A DNA stretch of 47,003 nucleotides. Origin: Roseburia zhanii (GTDB lineage: Bacteria; Bacillota; Clostridia; Lachnospirales; Lachnospiraceae). The stretch covers positions 1 through 47,003 of the forward strand of contig NZ_JACOPH010000018.1 of assembly GCF_014287635.1 (NCBI RefSeq), in the 5' to 3' direction. Below the pieces are notes generated by a model. It did not search any database and was not told the origin of the DNA. It was given only the letters and a program-made list of their open reading frames with translations. This document shows positions 45,322-47,003 of this stretch, piece by piece. Every line of letters starts with the position of its first letter. Position 1 is the first letter of the stretch. Made by a program: the position numbers and the translations under genes.

Positions 45322-46143
45322 TCATATACATTCTACCCCTCTGATAAATTTTTCTATCAGTCTGTTTACTTCATCCGGCTGGTCAGCGTTGGAATTATGA
45401 CCAGCATTTTTTATCCATTTAAGCGGTAAGCCTTCCCTCTGATGCCATTTTTTATTGTAGCTTTTGGCTGAGCCCGCTTTATCCTTTTCACCACAGATAA
45501 GAAGTGCCGGACAACTGATATGATATGGCAGATCCGCCTTAATTGCCTCAGCAAGCATTCTGTACCCGAAGCCGGCAAGCCTTGCATATTCTTTAGGATC
45601 TGAATCATAGGACATCATCATCTTTCGCATAAGCTTCTGACCATAATCCGTCTCTGCGCACCCTCTTGAACCAGCCCTAAGAAGTGCTTTCCATGGATAT
45701 ATTCTATATAATGGCTCTACTCTTTCAAGAAGCCATATTTCCATTGCACTAATATACGACTTTTTAAGCGGTGCAGAATCAATGGAGATAAAGCCTTTTA
45801 TCTTATCCGGATATAATTCCATATACATTTGAGCCAGATATCCACCCATAGACTGACCGATAATGATGGGATTATAAATTTCTTCTTTTGCTAAGATTTC
45901 ATCAAGCCATTCTGCCATGTCAGACAGACTGTAATTATTCGTAAATGGTCTGGATAACGCATGTGACGGTGCATCCCATACAAACACATTCTGTTTCTTT
46001 TCAAAATATTCTATCTGCTTTTCAAAAAGCCTGTGGTCTGCTGTAAGTCCCGGTAAAAACACTAACGTAATTTTCTGCTTGTCTATTATATTTACAAAAT
46101 AATGGATGCAGCCACAGGGTGTCTTATAACTGTTTTCGGTCAT
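45322..46143 (-). CDS. Alpha/beta-hydrolase
   Basis: A 273-aa alpha/beta-hydrolase fold enzyme. The catalytic triad is visible: S98 in the nucleophile elbow IIGQSMGGY, D221 in LLICGEKDKAG and H249 in KNAGHNSNADQP. The oxyanion region LVFLPGLTADHRLFE is normal. The cap domain is short and helical (about 125-205). The ATG at 46143 has AAAGGGG about 7 nt upstream; it overlaps the TetR gene by 20 bp, so the pair is translationally coupled. The substrate is unknown; esterase, lactonase or C-C hydrolase activity all fit. Repression by the TetR protein is likely. Confidence 0.88.
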   Translation of the reverse strand: MTENSYKTPCGCIHYFVNIIDKQKITLVFLPGLTADHRLFEKQIEYFEKKQNVFVWDAPSHALSRPFTNNYSLSDMAEWLDEILAKEEIYNPIIIGQSMGGYLAQMYMELYPDKIKGFISIDSAPLKKSYISAMEIWLLERVEPLYRIYPWKALLRAGSRGCAETDYGQKLMRKMMMSYDSDPKEYARLAGFGYRMLAEAIKADLPYHISCPALLICGEKDKAGSAKSYNKKWHQREGLPLKWIKNAGHNSNADQPDEVNRLIEKFIRGVECI

Positions 46144-46756
46144 TTTCCATCCCCTTTCCATAAACCCTTTCCCAATGATTTATCATTTCCAGATATTCCT
46201 GCTCAAAAGCAGTTACATCATAATTCTCTGTTCTGTACCAAGACTTCAGCATCCCTTCTGAGGCATACAGAATTTCTTTGTATATACGAGCAAACTCTAT
46301 ATCCTTACGGATGGAATCAAGATTCAAAATTGACAGAAGCATTTCCGATGTCGTTTGGGCTGCATCCTGTACATCCGGTTGGATGATGGATTGAATATCC
46401 GGCTCGGTTTCAAAGTATGAATTAATGGAAAACAGAGATAAAAATGTGTATTTTCTCATCACTGCACACTTAGCCATCAGACCACGACGCATCATTTCAA
46501 AAAAATCATCTGTTTCATATACCTTATATTTACACATATATTTTTTTGTTAAATCCGCTGCATGCTTCCATAAAAAAATATATAGCTCCAGTTTATTATG
46601 AAAATAATGAAACAAAAGTGATTTGGAAATTCCGGCTTCTGCTGCAATTTCTGAGGTTGATGCCTTCTTATATTGATTCATTGCAAATACTTTATATGCA
46701 GCATTCAATATTTGCCATTGTTTTTCCACAGGCAAAGCATAAAATTTTTCATTCAT
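46124..46756 (-). CDS. TetR-family transcriptional repressor
   Basis: A 210-aa TetR-type regulator. The N-terminal helix-turn-helix reads QILNAAYKVFAMNQYKKAST, then SEIAAEAGISKSLLFHYFHN and KLELYIFLW, with a helical ligand-binding domain behind it. GGAGG sits about 6 nt from the start. Two copies of TTGACCGATT lie just upstream around the -10 box, giving an obvious autorepression site. The hydrolase gene overlaps its end by 20 bp, so the regulated function is probably that hydrolase. Confidence 0.92.
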   Translation of the reverse strand: MNEKFYALPVEKQWQILNAAYKVFAMNQYKKASTSEIAAEAGISKSLLFHYFHNKLELYIFLWKHAADLTKKYMCKYKVYETDDFFEMMRRGLMAKCAVMRKYTFLSLFSINSYFETEPDIQSIIQPDVQDAAQTTSEMLLSILNLDSIRKDIEFARIYKEILYASEGMLKSWYRTENYDVTAFEQEYLEMINHWERVYGKGMENDRKQL

Positions 46757-46768
46757 AAGCTACCTCCG

Positions 46769-46816
46769 TTGACCGATTCGGTTAATGCGAGTATATACCC
46801 ATTGACCGATTAACGG
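46769..46816 (-). promoter_or_regulatory. TetR operator pair and promoter
   Basis: A near-perfect palindrome TTGACCGATTCGGTTAA (46769-46785; 8-bp arms, one mismatch) and a second copy TTGACCGATTAACGG (46802-46816) start 33 bp apart. A -10 box TATACT on the minus strand (46790-46795) lies between them, so bound repressor would block transcription. Confidence 0.6.
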
Positions 46817-46885
46817 AAGACCTTACTCTCTTGTTTTTTACTTTCATATTTATTGTTTTATATGTTACTTCTCTATTAGTTCTGC

Positions 46886-47003
46886 AGTCGAGTAGACTAA
46901 AGCCTTGCAACTTTAGCCCCTCACAGATCCGTACGTGCGGCTTTCCCGCATACGGCTCCTCATAATAACATTCACTTTAATATAAGCAATAGTACGTCTT
47001 TGG
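46886..47003 (-). mobile_element. 3' end of a group II intron (domains V and VI), running off the right edge
   Basis: On the minus strand, 46926-46958 matches intron domain V: it starts GAGCCGTATGCGG, has a GAAA-type loop and ends CACGTACGGATC. A domain VI-like hairpin follows with CTAAAG/CTTTAG arms (46897-46916) and a tail CTACTCGAC near the 3' splice site. The third base of the AGC triad region pairs imperfectly (GATC where GTTC is usual). At the edge, the minus strand can be read as PKTYYCLY and stop (46977-47003), perhaps the end of the intron-encoded reverse transcriptase. The body of the intron lies outside the window. Confidence 0.65.

Overview
The window looks like chromosome from a low-GC Gram-positive gut anaerobe of the Lachnospiraceae type (Clostridia). 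This is inferred from strong AGGAGG-type ribosome binding sites, LAAC/TGC lipoboxes, lysine-rich secreted proteins with Ig-like or BspA-like modules, an RND pump without outer-membrane partners, an NHLM-type peptide exporter and an AgrC/ComD-like kinase with a LytTR regulator. No rRNA, tRNA or CRISPR array was seen.

Left flank (1-9.0 kb). An RND-family efflux permease carries a coiled-coil insertion of about 270 residues. Upstream of it lie the remains of a chemotaxis receptor gene, a Gly/Asn/Asp-rich lipoprotein, a 53-aa GTG-started small gene with a clear promoter, and an ogt-like DNA repair gene paired with an HD hydrolase. An AT-rich patch follows, with an unknown gene and the stump of a tyrosine recombinase.

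Core (9.0-35.1 kb). One apparent operon of about 23.7 kb runs on the minus strand from a promoter near 32835 to a terminator near 9045. In order it encodes: a one-module C-A-PCP-TE NRPS with a serine-type specificity code and a Cys nucleophile in the thioesterase; an Lgt-like membrane protein; a 2803-aa secreted Calx-beta/Ig-like protein; a 48-50 aa double-glycine precursor peptide; a substrate-binding lipoprotein; an HlyD-like adaptor; a C39 peptidase-ABC transporter; a second ABC transporter; a DUF2156 (MprF-type acyltransferase fold) protein; and a sensor-MFS fusion. A LytTR response regulator and AgrC/ComD-like kinase are divergently transcribed. The shared intergenic region holds two 9-bp direct repeats 12 bp apart, the usual layout of LytTR sites. 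I infer a peptide-signalled, density-regulated secretion and biosynthesis island. The small peptide could be the pheromone, the effector or both. This is the best candidate for an undescribed system.

Right flank (35.1-47.0 kb). MATE efflux, LysR, MetB/MetC-type and MalY/PatB-type PLP enzyme genes form a sulfur amino acid unit with a LysR-type palindrome at the metC-type promoter. A LuxR-type regulator precedes a secreted beta-helix/BspA-like protein. A decayed region follows, then a TetR-alpha/beta hydrolase operon with repeated operators, and finally the 3' end of a group II intron that runs off the right edge.
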